Position numbers and translations under genes: made by a program. This document shows positions 12,295 to 25,900 of a stretch of DNA of 64,000 bases, piece by piece. The stretch is taken from the NCBI GenBank assembly GCA_940671915.1, contig CALNVZ010000174.1:1556992-1620991 (forward strand), read 5' to 3'. Numbering within the stretch: position 1 is the stretch's first letter; each line of letters opens with the position of its first letter. This stretch comes from Paracentrotus lividus (Eukaryota; Echinodermata; Echinoidea; Camarodonta; Echinidae). The notes under the pieces were generated by a model, which did no database searches, had not been told where the DNA came from, and was given only the letters and a program-made list of their open reading frames with translations.

Positions 12295-15200
12295 AGTCGA
12301 CTTATAATCATGTCCTCATCATGTTGATGTGTCCAGATATCTAGCATGCGATGTCACTTATAATCATGTCCTCATCATGTTGATGTGTCCAGATATCTAG
12401 CATGCGAATGTCCGACTTATAATCATGTCCTCATCATGTTGATGTGTCCAGATATTTAGCATGCAATGTCGACTTATAATCATGTCATCATCATGTGATG
12501 TGTCCAGATATACTAGCATGCGAATGTCGAACTATACAATCATGTCCTCATCATGTTGAGTGTGTCCAGATATATCGTAGCATTGCGATGTCGACTTATA
12601 AATCATGTCCTCATCATGTTTGATGTGCCAGAATATCTAGCATGCGTTGTCGACTTATAATGTCCTCATCAGTTTGATGTGTCCAGATATCTAGCATGCG
12701 ATGTCGACTTATAATCATGTCCTCATCATGTTGATGTGTCCAAATATCTAGCATGCGATGTCTATTTATAATCATGTCCTCATCATGTTGATGTGTCCAG
12801 ATATCTAGCATGCGATGTCGACTTTAATCATGTCCTCATCATGTTGATGTGTCCAGAATATCTAGCATGCGATGTCGGACTTATAATCATGTCCTCATCA
12901 TGTTGATGGTGTCCAGATATCTAGCATGCGATGTCGACTTATAATCATGTCCTCAATCATGTTGATGTGTCCAGATATCTAGCATGCGATGTCGACTTAT
13001 AATCATGTCCTCATCATGTTGATGTGTCCAGATATCTAGCATGCGATGTCACTTATAATCATGTCCTCATCATGTTGATGTGTCCAGATATCTAGCATGC
13101 GATGTCGACTTATAATCATGTCCTCATCATGTTGATGGTCCAGATATCTAGCATGCGATGTCGACTTATAATCATGTCCTCATCCATGTTTGATGTGTCC
13201 AGATATCTAGCATGCGATGTCTATTTATAATCATGTCCTCATCATGTTGATGTGTCCAGAATATCTAGCATGCGATGTCGATCTTATAATCATGTCCTCA
13301 TCATGTTGATGTGTCCAGATATCTAGCATGCGATGTCGACTTATAATCATGTCTCATCATGTTGATGTGTCCAGATATCTAGCATGTGCGATGTCTATTT
13401 ATAATCATGTCCTCATCATGTTGATGTGTCCAGATATCTAGCATGCAATGTGCTACTTATAATCATGTCCTCATCATGTTGATGTGTCCAGATATCTAGC
13501 ATGCGATGTGACTTCTAATATGTCCTCATCATGTTGATGTGTCCAGATATCTAGCATGCGATGTCGACTTATAATCATGTCCTCATCATGTTGATGTGTC
13601 CAGATATCTAGCATGCGATGTCGACTTATAATCATGTCCTCATCATGTTTGATGTGTCCAGATATCTAGCATGCGATGTCGACTTCTAATCATGTCCTCA
13701 TCATGTTGATGTGTCCAGAATATCTAGCATGCAATGTCGACTTATAATCATGTCCTCATCATGTTGATGTGTCCAGATATCTAGCATGCGATGTCTACTT
13801 ATAATCAGTCCTCATCATGTTGATGTGTCCAGATATCTAGCATGCGATGCCGACTTATAATCATGTCCTCATCATGTTGTGTGTCCAGAATATCTAGCAT
13901 GCAATGTCGACTTATAATCATGTCCTCATCATGTTGATGTGTCAGATACTAGCATGCCGATGTCGACTTATAATCATGTCCTCATCATGTTGAGTGTCCA
14001 GATATCAGCATGCGATGTCGACTTGTAATCATGTCCTCATCATGTTGATGTGTCCAGATATCTAGGCATGCGATGTCGACTTATAATCATGTCCTCATCA
14101 TGTTGATGTGTCCAGATATCTAGCATGCGATGTCTACTTATAACCATGTCCTCATCATGTTGATGTGTCCCAGATATCTAGCATGCAATGTCGACTTATA
14201 ATCATGTCCTCATCATGTTGATGTGTCCAGATATCTAGCATGCGATGCTCGACTTATAATCATGTCCTCATCATGTTGATGTGTCCAGATATCTAGCATG
14301 CGATGTCGACTTATAATCATGTCCTCATCATTGATGTGTCCAGATATCTAGCATGCGATGTCGACTTATAATCATGTTCATCATGTTGATGTGTCCAGAT
14401 ATCTAGCATGGATGTCGACTTATATCATGTCCTCATCATTTGATGTCCAGATATCAGCATGCGATGTCGACTTATAAATCATGTCCTCATCATGTTGATG
14501 TGTCCAGATATCTAGCATGCAATGTCCGACTTATAATCATGTCCTCATCATGTTGATGTGTCCAGATATCTAGCATGCGATGTCTACTTATAACCATGTC
14601 CTCATTCATGTTGATGTGTCCAAGATAATCTAGCATGCGATGTGACTTCTAATCATGTCCTCATCATGTTGATGTGTCCAGATATCTAGCATGCGATGTC
14701 GACTTATAATCATGTCTCATCATCGATGTGTTCCAGTTCTAGCTGCGATGTCACTATAATCATGTCCCTCTATGTTGATGTGTCCAGATATCTAGCATGC
14801 GGATGTCGACTTATAATCATGTCCTCATCATGTTGATGTGTCCAGATATTTAGCATGCGATGTCGACTTATAATCATGTCTCATCATGTTGATGTTGTCC
14901 AGATATCAGCATGCAATGTCGACTTATAATCATGTCCTCATCATGTTGATGTGTCCAGATATCAGCATGCGATGTCCTATTTATAATCATGTCCTCATCA
15001 TGTTGATGTGTCCAGATATCTAGCATGCGATGTCTACTTATAATCATGTCCTCATCATGTTGATGTGTCCAGATATCTGCATGCGATGTCGATTATAATC
15101 ATGTCCTCATTCATGTTGATGTGTCCAGATATCTAGCATGCGATGTCGTACTTATAACATGTCCTCATCATGTTGATGTGTCCAGTATATCTAGTCATGC

Positions 15201-17296
15201 GATGTCGATCTTATAATCATGTCCTCATCATGTTGATGTGTCCAGATATTCTAGCATGCAATGTCGACTTATAATCATGTCCTCATCATGTTGAGTGTTC
15301 CAGATATCTCTAGCATGCCGATGTTCGACTTATAATCATGTCCTCATCATGTTGATGTGTCCAGATATCTAGCATGCGATGTCGACTTTATAATCATGTC
15401 TCATCATGTTGATGTGTCCAGATATCTAGCATGCGATTGTCGACTTATAATCATGTCCTCATCATGTTGATGTGTGTCCAGATATCTAGATGCGATGTCT
15501 ATTTATAATCATGTCCTCATCATGTTGATGTGTCCCATATATCTAGCATGCGATGTCGACTTGTAATCATGTCCTCATCATGTTGATTGTCCAGATATCT
15601 AGCATGCAATGTCGACTTATAATCATGTCCTCATCATGTTGATGTGTCCAGATATCTAGCATGCGATGTCTACTTATAACCATGTCCTCATCATGTGATG
15701 TGTCCAGTATCTAGCATGCGATGTCGACTTCTAATCACTGTCCTCATCATGTTGATGTGTCCAGATATCTAGCATGCGATGTCGACTTATAATCATGTCC
15801 TCATCATGTGATGTGTCCAGATATCTAGTGCAATGTCGACTTATAATCATGTCCATCATGTTGATGTGTCCAGATATCTAGCATGCGATGTCTATTTATA
15901 TCATGTCCTCATCATGTTGATGTGTCCAGATATCTAGCATGCGATGTCGACTTATAATCATGTCCTCATCATGTGATGTGTCCAGATATCTAGCATGCGA
16001 TGTCGATTTATAATCATGTCCTCATCATGTTGATGTGTCCAGATATCTAGCATGCAATGTCGACTTATATCATGTCCTCATCATGTTGATGTGTCCAAAT
16101 ATCTAGCATGCGATGTCGACTTATAATCATGTCCTCATCATGTTGATTGTCCAGATATCTAGCATGCGAATGTCGACTTATAATCATGTCCTCATCATGT
16201 TGATGTGTTCCAGATATCTAGGCATGCGATGTCGCTATAATCATGTCCTCATCATGTTGATGTGTCCAGATATCTAGCATGCGATGTCGACTTATAATCA
16301 TGTCCTCATCATGTTGATGTGTCCAGATATCTAGCATGCGATGTCGACTTATAATCATGTCCTCATCATGTTGAATGTGTCCAGATATCTAGCATGCGAT
16401 GTCGACTTTAATCATGTCTCATCATGTTGATGTGTCCAGATATCTAGCATGCGAAGTCTACTTATAATCATGTCCTCATCATGTTGATGTGTCCAGATAT
16501 CTAGCATGCAATGTCGACTTATAATCATGTCCTCATCATGTTGATGTGTCCAGATATCTAGCATGCATGTCGACTTATAATCATGTCCTCAATCATGTGA
16601 TGTGTCCAGATATCTAGCATGCGATGTTCTACTTATAACCATGTCCTCATCATGTTGATGTGTCCAGATATCTAGCATGCGATGTCGACTTCTAATCATG
16701 TCCTCATCATGTTGATGTGTCCAGATATCTAGCATGCGATGTCGACTTATAATCATGTCCTTGCATCATGTTGATTGTGTCCAGATATCTAGCATGCAAT
16801 GTCGACTTATAATCATGTCCTCATCATGTTGATGTTGTCAGATATCTAGCATGCGATGTCTATTTATAATCATGTCCTTCATGCATCTGTTGATGTGTCC
16901 AGATATCTAGCATGCGATGTCGACTTATAATCATGTCTCATCATGTTTGATGGTGTCCAGATAATCTAGCATGCGATGTCGATTTATAATCATGTCCTCA
17001 TCATGTTGATGTCGTGTCGCAGATATCCTAGCATGCGATGTCGACTTATAATCAGTGTCCATCTCAATGCATGTTGATGTGTCCAAATATCTAGCATGCG
17101 ATGTCGACTTATAATCATGTCCTCATCATGTTTGATGTGTCCAGATATCTAGCATGCGATGTCCGACTTAATAATCATGTCCTCATCATGTTTGATCGTT
17201 GATGTGTCCAGATATCTAGCATGCGATGTCGACTTATAATCATGTCCTCATCATGTTGATGTGTCCAGATATCTAGCATGCGATGTCAACTTATAA
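12295..17296. repeat. 57-bp minisatellite, roughly 88 copies
   Basis: The consensus begins CTTATAATCATGTCCTCATC and includes GTCCAGATATCTAGCATGCG. It is repeated across about 5 kb with frequent one-base insertions and deletions. It contains GATATC and GCATGC sites and the palindromic TCGA. The same array is found inverted and short at 60993-61345. The frequent indels, absent from the short array, look like sequencing noise. Confidence 0.95.
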
Positions 17297-19465
17297 CCTT
17301 TTATTGTAACATGAATTATTTTGACAAGTCACTTGACGAAAACAACTTACGTACACCTTTAAAAAATAGTAATCAAAGGCAAACCAATACCCACATGTGA
17401 TATTCATGGGGATGATTGCCTAGGGGTATTGTCATAGACCCCTACTATACGTCCAAAAACTCCTCATCATTTCCATGAAAAGTTCCAAGATACAAAGATA
17501 TTTGACACTGAATATATCAAGTATTTTGTAATTACGAACTTGGCCCCCTCTTGATGAAAAAAGCACCATCCGTTTGTGCGTAGCCCTCATTTTTTTTGGA
17601 ATATTGGAGAAATATAAGATAAGATTTAATATTCTTAAGGTCAATTGGAGGAACAGAAATTTGACAAAATGTTCAAAATTACTTACGGGAGGCTGTGTCC
17701 GAATGTGTGGGTTCTAATGACTAAGCGCAATGCAACGTAACCCAGCCTTTAGACTAGTAAAAGTATGTAAACTTTTATATACCAATAATGCAGAATGATT
17801 ACATAGATAAACTTTATCGTATATTCGTGTTAATGTATAATTGTTGTTCATATCGAACGCTTTGTCCCGCGCAACATTCCCGGGGGTAGGCTAATTGAAA
17901 ATAATATAAAATGGCAAGAAACACCTGAGCCTCTTTTGATGTATGATCTCTTTACTTGCACGAAAGCATAATTTGACTGAAAAGTATATCATCCTTTATA
18001 TTAATTGTATAACCCTTGTGCGTGGATGAGCTTGTAAACGACTCCGTGCAGACGATAATCCCTCAAATGGGTGAAATTTTCTAAAGGAATCACCATGATT
18101 TCGAAAGACGGACAAAAGGCAGTAGTTACCTGAATACACCAAATTCTAGAATAGCATTTTTCTGTCCATTGCATAAGTAAACACCTTCATGTCGAATTGG
18201 AACATCCGGACTAGATATGTATACAATAGGTATATATATGTATACGTTTATTGGTAATTCGTAAAATATTGCCAAAATACTGAATTAAAATATTTTGGCC
18301 CATAATCATCAGAACATTCTCCTGATTCTTATGCAATTACAGGACCTGGATGTTACCATATAGGTAAGGTTATTATGTCACACAATTCATGGTAGTATTA
18401 ATCGGAGGATGTGAGTGTGTATGGGATGCGTGGATGGCTGGGTGGGTGAGGGGGTCTGTGTGTGTTAGGGTGTGTGTGTATGTGTGTGCGTGTGCGTGAA
18501 GGTGTGTGTGAGGGTGCGTGTGTAGGGGTGCTCGCTGTTTCTCTTCTTTACCTGCAGATTTACTTATCCGAAAACGAAATAAGGTTCGTTTAATATATTC
18601 TAAATTAACATAGGATTCGATTTTCTGAAGGCCCGTTATACCGGAAAATCCAACATAGAAAGTGTTTATTTTAACTGGAAAATGGAATGGGGTTCGTTAA
18701 TCCGGAAAAGAAATAAACTCATCTCTTTATCCATATGCTTATTTGTTTTTGGATCAATGAATTTATTGCATTGTCTGTTTTACACACCATATTACACACC
18801 AAATTACATTACATAATCCCATGTACATTTCAAGGGTGCCATTTTTTTTTCTCTGATCTGATCATGATGTAATTTTGATTTTGTGTTCAAAACAGGAGAA
18901 TGTATGTGGAGATAATATATTGAATTAAAAAAATGTCTACAATTTCTTAAATACTTCAGTACCTTTACAAACCTGCAATATCTAAATCGGCAAGTATATG
19001 TATAATGGAACTATGTTACCACCATGGTAATATATCCTTTTCCATGTTATGTGCTCTCTTTTGTGAACAGCTTCCGTCACAACACATTCTCAACATGTAT
19101 TGTTTATTAATGTGATGAGATGTTTACCGGAATTTACACTATCGTTCTTATAGCAACATTTGTCTATTTGTTGAATTTTTTTTTAAAACAAATAATTTTT
19201 TTTTGTGGGGGAGGTTCATATACTGCACATTATGGGTTTGGCAAATTTTGACCTATGAATAAGCATATGACATTTCCTGGTGTTAAAAACTTGTTTACAA
19301 ACGATATAATACACAATGAACTTATATCGCAAACATAAACGAACAAAGGTTGTTATCATAATGACTGTAATAATATGATAATCAGGAGGAACCGTCCGTA
19401 TTAAACTTATGCATGTTAGGCAATGTAAATTTATTTATCAATTCATTGGAACAAACAGATCAAAC

Positions 19466-19610
19466 ATGATTCTAATAAAATCAATCACTTTACTGACAGC
19501 ATTATTCGTGGGATTGTCTGGGAAATCAAAGTGTGCGGTCACCATTGAAAAGATAGGCAACATCAGAATATTGTATCGGGACATCGCCGAAGCCAGTCCA
19601 TGGAACTCAG
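19466..19610 (+). CDS. Inverted copy of the pseudokinase receptor signal-peptide exon
   Basis: The exon is nearly identical to 57234-57378 (Ser replaces Pro in GKSKCAV; few other changes). Frame, length (145 bases) and donor (CAG|GTATGG) are preserved. It is intact and faces the docking receptor gene. It may start a separate transcript or be a leftover of the duplication. Confidence 0.6.
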
Positions 19611-19782
19611 GTATGGTAAGATCAATAATTATTGCAAACTTAGAACTCCTGGAATCCGATGACGCAATGCCAATGTCAATAGTGTTCGTAGCCAATATCC
19701 AATATGCTATACCTGTATACAATAATGTATAAAATTTTTGTAAGTGTCATTTATACAATGTATTTTCCCCTTCTGTTTTAAG

Positions 19783-19855
19783 GATGTGGCTTCAAGATAT
19801 TTCAAGACTTGGAACAGCTTTCACCGTTCTTCAAGCTATCTTTAATTTCGTACTG
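19783..19855 (+). CDS. Inverted copy of pseudokinase receptor exon 2
   Basis: This 73-base exon is identical in layout to 56965-57037 and has the same splice sites. Similarity between the two arms stops about 40 bases after the donor (near 19895), so exon 3 is not in this arm. No in-phase continuation was found downstream. Confidence 0.5.
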
Positions 19856-20708
19856 GTAAGGAAACAAATTCACCGAATTCTGTTTGGAAACAATGCCGGT
19901 GTACCGGCAGATAGCGTTTCGGCATTTTTGGTACAAAAAATGGCTAAAAACGGCTTGAGAAACGGCAAAAGTAAAGGATGAAGCAGTATCCGCCGGCGGA
20001 TAGCGTGCAAACCCGGCGGATTCAGTACCAATTTCCCATCGGCAGATATCGTTCTTTGCTATCGTTATCGTTTTCAGCTGCGAGAGAATCTAGCTGCTCG
20101 ACTCATCACACGCGTACACTTAGCTCATCGTCTGCGATTTATAAGTGAAGGTCTTAGGGCATTTATTGAAAACTGTCTTTAAAAAATGAAGGTTGATACA
20201 TCTGCTCCTAAAATTCCGATCAAGGAAAGACTGGCAAGGCTCCAGACATTCAGTTTTCTTGCGAATAAGATAATACTGTTATGTACTATGTCGTCTTACT
20301 GTGCGTTATGTACGGTATGTTGGACTGCGTGATGATATGATGCAGACTCCAGCTCGATCATCCCACTACACCGTCGCCCAGGCCAGCCGAGCCCCTCGGC
20401 TCCACAGCCAGGTGCCTGGTGGTCGTGTCGCAGGATTGGACGCAGGTTGAATCATGGTGAAATCATTTATGGTAATTATGATTGAAGAATTTCTTAGATT
20501 CATTCAAATATTGTGGAATGGCTAGAGGTCCACGCATGGACATTTAACTTGTTCTTTTTAAAATATGACCTTAAAACGACCAACGAGTAGGCTCTGGAGA
20601 GCTGATGAGCTGAGAACCCTGTGACGTGGGCATGGTGGGGAGGGGTGTTCTTTTAGACCGTAGAGAGAGAGGACATATATCCACCATCATCCTGCTTGGA
20701 GGTGAGCT

Positions 20709-20795
20709 ATGGGGAACAGATCTGTGGTTAAAACTATTGTTGTTGCTCTTCCTGTTGCTTTTATTTTGGGGGTATTTAGTCAGAATTGCCACAGC
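20709..20795 (+). CDS. Candidate signal-peptide exon for the docking receptor
   Basis: An ATG opens MGNRSVVKTIVVALPVAFIL, a good signal-peptide shape, followed by GVFSQNCHS and a stop at 20796. It lies upstream of the Ig exon on the same strand. A weak donor (GTATTT) falls after TTG GGG in phase 0. I could not connect it in phase to a following exon, because the 5' part of the Ig exon is in the N gap. Confidence 0.3.
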
Positions 20796-21733
20796 TAGAC
20801 TCTAAAAAGAGGTTGATTGCAAAGACGTTTAGCCTATATGCGTGGTTATATTACCAAAAGAGTCAATTTCTATGTTAACCATTCTGTACATTCTCCAGTC
20901 TTTTATTCCTGAACTGTCGAGATAATCCCCTGATTGATATATAGGAACTTTGGTGCAAGATGAACACTTTCTTTGTTCCACATTCTAAATGAATCTCTGT
21001 ATACCTCTTGACATATCTGAGCCGATCCCTTATAGTCCTTTCCAAATCTCACTCTCAGAATCACAATACTACACTAACACTCTCTTCCAGCATGATATAG
21101 CTTGACCCTTAATCTATCACTGACTCCTAACAAATCTTAAAGTAAACAAAAGTTCTAGAGGTCATGGTAAGCGCTGGAAGGTATAAACGAGCCTAATTAC
21201 ATAACACTTTGATAACACTACAGCTACTTTCTTGAGAAGAACAAAGAACACAAGAATGCACAGCACATATCATATCATAGCACTGACCCTGCAATTTAGA
21301 TACAAATTTAAAAAGGAATGTCAAAATAGTTTTACTGGTAACCATTACTACATTAACATTTCAGGAACAGTATAGCTAAAGACATTACAAACTATCACAA
21401 CCAATTGTATCTAGACATCAGTAATGAGTATACTTAGAAATATAATGTTCAATTGATGAAGCTACATTCACATTAATAAGTCTACTCGTACGAAGATCAT
21501 GAAATTAACACAAAACTCTTAATATAGAGCGTTTTTGAGAGTTGAGGAGCTGAGCTGAAGAGGTTGGGGGGGGGGGTGTAACAGGCTAAAAATTACCAAA
21601 CCTATGTGCATTGGAAGTTTGTTATTTGTATTAGGATTAACCCAAGCTGTTTGAATATAAATACTCCTTTTATATATGATCATCATTATTCCTTACATTT
21701 TGTGCTAAAAAGTCTTTTAGAATATGAATATTC

Positions 21734-21876
21734 AGTGGCGGATCCAGGTCTGATGCGGGGAGGGGGGGGGGGGGGGAGGACTGCCAAGTTTCCTGATGTT
21801 AACATTAACAGTCAATAAGCAATTTTGAAATTATAGGAGAGCACGAATCTATTGAGGCCATGCCTGGATCCGTCAT
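21734..21876. mobile_element. Small element with CGGATCCAGG/CCTGGATCCG ends
   Basis: It starts AGTGGCGGATCCAGG and ends CCTGGATCCGTCATT, with a G-rich tract inside. It belongs to the same family as 26441-26760. Confidence 0.6.
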
Positions 21877-22155
21877 TGATACAAAATATTCCCAAATTTC
21901 AAGTGATATAGTTGCCATATGGCAACAGAAAATGTCATAACCTCATTATTAGTATCAAACTGTTCATGGTTGAATTTTAAAAGTCACTGAATTGGAATAT
22001 GTTGTATATAAATTTGAAAGAGAAATTGAACAGTGTATCATAAATGTACCCCTTGGTATTCATAGGGTGAATGAAGCATTTCCTACAGTCAATTTTACTG
22101 AAAGGAATAGAATGTAATATTTTCAGTATAGTCAAGTTTAGTTTAAACTATTTCT

Positions 22156-22339
22156 ATTACAGAACCTTGATTTTGGTGCGGAGGCAGTATAACAGGCGAG
22201 CAGGACAGAATGTAGCATGCAGTATGGCAAATTCTTCAAGAACTCAGCAGCATCCAAAAATACATTTGCTACCTGACCAAGATAGTGATGATGACTGTTG
22301 GATGTGCAGAAATTTGTGTCATGTGAGCTTCATACAAGG
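22156..22339 (+). CDS. Exon-like segment, possible ectodomain
   Basis: The segment has an acceptor (TATTACAG), a donor (GTATAAC) and one open frame containing GQNVACSMANSS and DDDCWMCRNLC, rich in cysteine. It enters in phase 2 and leaves in phase 1, the exit phase used by the docking receptor's next exons. No domain is recognised and no upstream partner in phase was found. Confidence 0.3.
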
Positions 22340-22606
22340 TATAACATACAACGATGATTATTAAATAAATTGAATCAAGTCAGGCAACCTTGATGGATGC
22401 ATAAAGATAGTCAATGAAAAAAACTTTCCATTTCTGCTGCAATTACAACTGAACTGGAATAATTCACGAGATTTCGGCTTTGTCTTGACCTTAACCTACC
22501 TCGTTGNNNNNNNNNNNNNNNNNNNNNNNNNNNNNNNNNNNNNNNNNNNNNNNNNNNNNNNNNNNNNNNNNNNNNNNNNNNNNNNNNNNNNNNNNNNNNN
22601 NNNNNN

Positions 22607-22931
22607 GACAAATATGGTGATCGTCTTCTGAAGAATGGATCACTCAAACTTACAGAAGGAGAAAGCAAGACTCTAATTTGTCGGACCTTTAACTCTGTTA
22701 AACCTGCTGTGTATTTGAAATGGTGGATACCAGATGGAATCAATATCAGTCGTGATTATTCCGATGAAATTGAAGATGAACACGACCATCGGCTAGTCGT
22801 ATCAAGGAGGACATTGCAATTTGTACCAGTATACAAGGAAATTGAGTGGATTAAACGGATTGTGTGCAAGCTGTCTACAAAATCGTCATCTGATGAAATT
22901 GTACAGGCTTCTATTTACATTACAAATAAAG
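22607..22931 (+). CDS. Docking receptor Ig exon
   Basis: The frame reads NGSLKLTEGESKTLICRTF (B-strand cysteine), YLKWWIPDGINIS (C-strand Trp and a glycosylation site), and IKRIVCKLST (F-strand cysteine), then SIYITNK. This is a complete Ig domain of the adhesion/C2 type. The exon starts inside the N gap and ends at the donor GTAAGAAA (phase 1). Confidence 0.8.
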
Positions 22932-25900
22932 GTAAGAAAAAGGTATGGCCAATTCTTTAAAACAGTTTCTTGGTAGGCTGAGAGCTTGCAAATCCCTTGA
23001 TAAACGCACCCGAACATCGGTAGGGTATGTTTATCTTGATAATTATGCATAACATTTTTTTTCATGGGCCTATTAGTTATCACCTTACTGTGTCATTGTT
23101 ATCTAAAGGACCAATATAATCATCAATTGAAAGTTACCCGTAGACACATTAAAAAAAAAAAACATTCGTAGATGCAAATACAATAAACACCTGCTCTAAA
23201 ATCAATTTTAAAATGGTAATTCAAATGTTGCATAAAATGTGTATATTTCAGACAATCATTCGATCGATATTTTATTTCTTATCAATATGACATTATCATT
23301 CACAGACAAGAGCACGATAAGCTACGTAGAGAAACATGAGACCACTACGCAAGACTTGACAACAGGTACTCCATAGGTGTGATAAAGGGAAACCTCCATG
23401 GTTGTTACTATCATTACCGTGACTTGTATTTAAAACACATTACATAATTGTACGTTTGTAAGTCTTCCTTTTTTTAAATTACAATGGAGATAAATTGCCT
23501 CTTCGTCTAAACCCACTATGACTATAAATGCCCAATTGGTCTTTTCCCACATGATCTAATTCCATTTCGTCTACAACCATTTCGTCTTATTACATTTTGG
23601 TCTAATAGCCCCCTTCGACATTTAACCATTTTATCCTATTCCCATTTTGTCTAGTATCCTTATGTCCACTTGGTCTAACACCAATTGATCAATTCTAGTA
23701 ACACAATGGTAATAGAATTGGCAATAAGTGGTCATTGGGCCAAGTATGTATTATACCAAGGGAAATTAAGATCAAATTAACAATTGGGCCAAATGATATT
23801 AGAGCAAGAGGATATAAACCATGATACATACACATTATTATTAGTGCATGCACAAAATCATAATATTCGGAATAACCCGGGATCAGTATATTATACGCTA
23901 CCAGTTCACAAAACACGGAAAGGATCGAAGGCCTGAAATATGGGAATACAATCTGGATTTGTTATTATTATCATTATTATTATTATTATTATTATTAGCC
24001 TATTAGTATTATTACTCATCCTAACTCACTAGAAACATACAGTCACTAGATCCATTATTTTGTTTACTACTTCCTCTGTATTTTTATAATCATGCTAATT
24101 GTAAACCGGGATTATATTCTTGTTTTTAAAGTTTCAATTACAATAAAAGGAACCCCAACATTTAAGGACGGATCACTAAATCAGCCTACATGCGAAACAA
24201 AAGGTATAATAATAACGGCAATCCTTATTTTAGCTACCGTGTGTTAATCAATGAAACGTTATCATAATCTTGATTGTTTACTGGGTATAGGCAATTACAT
24301 TGCACTATTTGTAAGAATTGTTATCTTTGCGTAACAAATACATATTCCGAGTCTCTATCCTATGTATACTGTTCGTAAAAACGAAATATATGACTCACAT
24401 AAATTTCTAACATATTTGTTCCTATAACTCAAATATTATATCTATGTGTGTAAATTTCAAAACAAACCACCAAGTTTCGACGGTTATAAAATTTATATTA
24501 CGACCAATAAGTATCTTGAGTATAGAATTGCAAAGAAAAATAATAAACTACCCATTCATTTTAAGAAATGGAGGTTTGGCATTTAGATTATGTTAATATC
24601 ATGATCACTGCCTTTAATATATCTGATGTTCATTGTTCTGTTAATAACTGCTGAGAATGTCAAGCTATGTTAAGTTATTTGGTAAAAATATTATGACTTA
24701 TTTTCTGGGCTGAAGGTCGTAGAGCACTATATTGTATATTATCAGAAATGATGTTTTTTTTTTATTATTATTATTTACTTATATTTTTTCCCCGTAATTT
24801 GTATCTGATTTTGCTTTTGATTGTTCTAATCTTTTGAAATTTACATGTAAATATTGTAATTTTATTGATTCAATAAAACATTTTAAAAAAAACCCAAAAA
24901 AAACGAAATATATAGTGGGCATGATTACATTATAATTAAATAACATAAGCAGTCACGAACATTACAGTTTTGACTTCGCCTTTTTAGCGACAAGTCAAAC
25001 CCTAAGTTAAAGTGTTGTTGTACTGGTAAAATGCATGGATAATAATCATAATTTGTTTCATTGTTTTCTTGGCACTGATACGAGACAAACTATTGATTGG
25101 AGGAGGAACAATTTTAGTATTGCTGATATCTATACTGACATGTACAGGTGGTGTATATTGCATGAAAAAGAAGAGAGGTAAGCTCCTTGTAGTAACGACG
25201 ACCATTGGGGATCAACGTTTTTTTAAGGCTATTTGCTCTTCTTTCATAAATATGCTTTTGTATATTGTGATTATGATGTATTACCATTACTATGTCTTTT
25301 GCGTGTTTATTCAAGTTTTTTTTTTTTTATTGAGAATGTACATAAAATTGAATTGAATTGAACTGTATTGGGTAATGAGCTATATTTGTACATTAACCTA
25401 TATTTGAGGTGAAGTGCGCAATGTTCAAATGCTCTCTTTACCAACTTGTCGTGTTTTGTCTTTACTGTTTACAAATGACAACACATTCAGTAGAAATTGA
25501 AAAGAAATCATGTTAACCTTTTTAAACAATATATTATGTATACAGTGATGGCCAAAATTATGAGAACACCCGACAGTTTTCATGACTTTATAGCGTAGAG
25601 TCTTATGCATCTTGTGATACCAAATTTATATAGTTTCGACCATCAAGTAATGCGCAGCTTTAAAAATTGTTGCGCTATGCGCTATCAGTTTACCCATAGA
25701 CCTGTGTATTAAACATGTAGTACAAATGCAAAAACGTTAAATGCCAATTTCATATGCCGATAGCTCAAAAAGTCTTTAAGCTAAAGGTATCAAACTTTGC
25801 AGGCTTATTCATTCTTCCATGCTCCAAACACATGCCAAGTATCGGAAAATTGGCCTTATGGGGAGGGGTTGGATTGGCCCATCCCCTGGTCGTGAGATAA

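Larger units (their letters stand above)
17297..19895 (+). repeat. Inverted duplication, left arm (5' region of the pseudokinase gene)
   Basis: Sequence from the minisatellite edge through exon 2 matches the reverse complement of 56925-58750. Shared blocks are 17309-17820 with 58745-58250, and 19270-19895 with 57580-56925. The block 17830-19270 is present only here; in the other arm a repeat element (57571-58244) occupies that place. Small differences include a 21-base indel in intron 1. Confidence 0.85.
19896..22155. other. Region between the duplication arm and the docking receptor
   Basis: After the arm breakpoint come GCCGG-rich inverted words (19900-20050), a GC-rich patch (about 20345-20450), the candidate leader at 20709, a fragment of the CAGGGGC MITE (21525-21605) and a small GGATCC-ended element (21734-21876). 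Confidence 0.5.

Noticed and set aside
12295-17296. CRISPR-like regular repeat array
   Set aside because: The 57-bp units are contiguous with no unique spacers, and the context is eukaryotic.
19438-19722. Minus-strand open frame opposite the leader exon
   Set aside because: It is a shadow of the exon at 19466; the same shadow appears at 57098-57406.
20345-20450. Exon or tRNA-derived SINE in a GC-rich patch
   Set aside because: No frame, A/B box pair or splice phase supported either reading.
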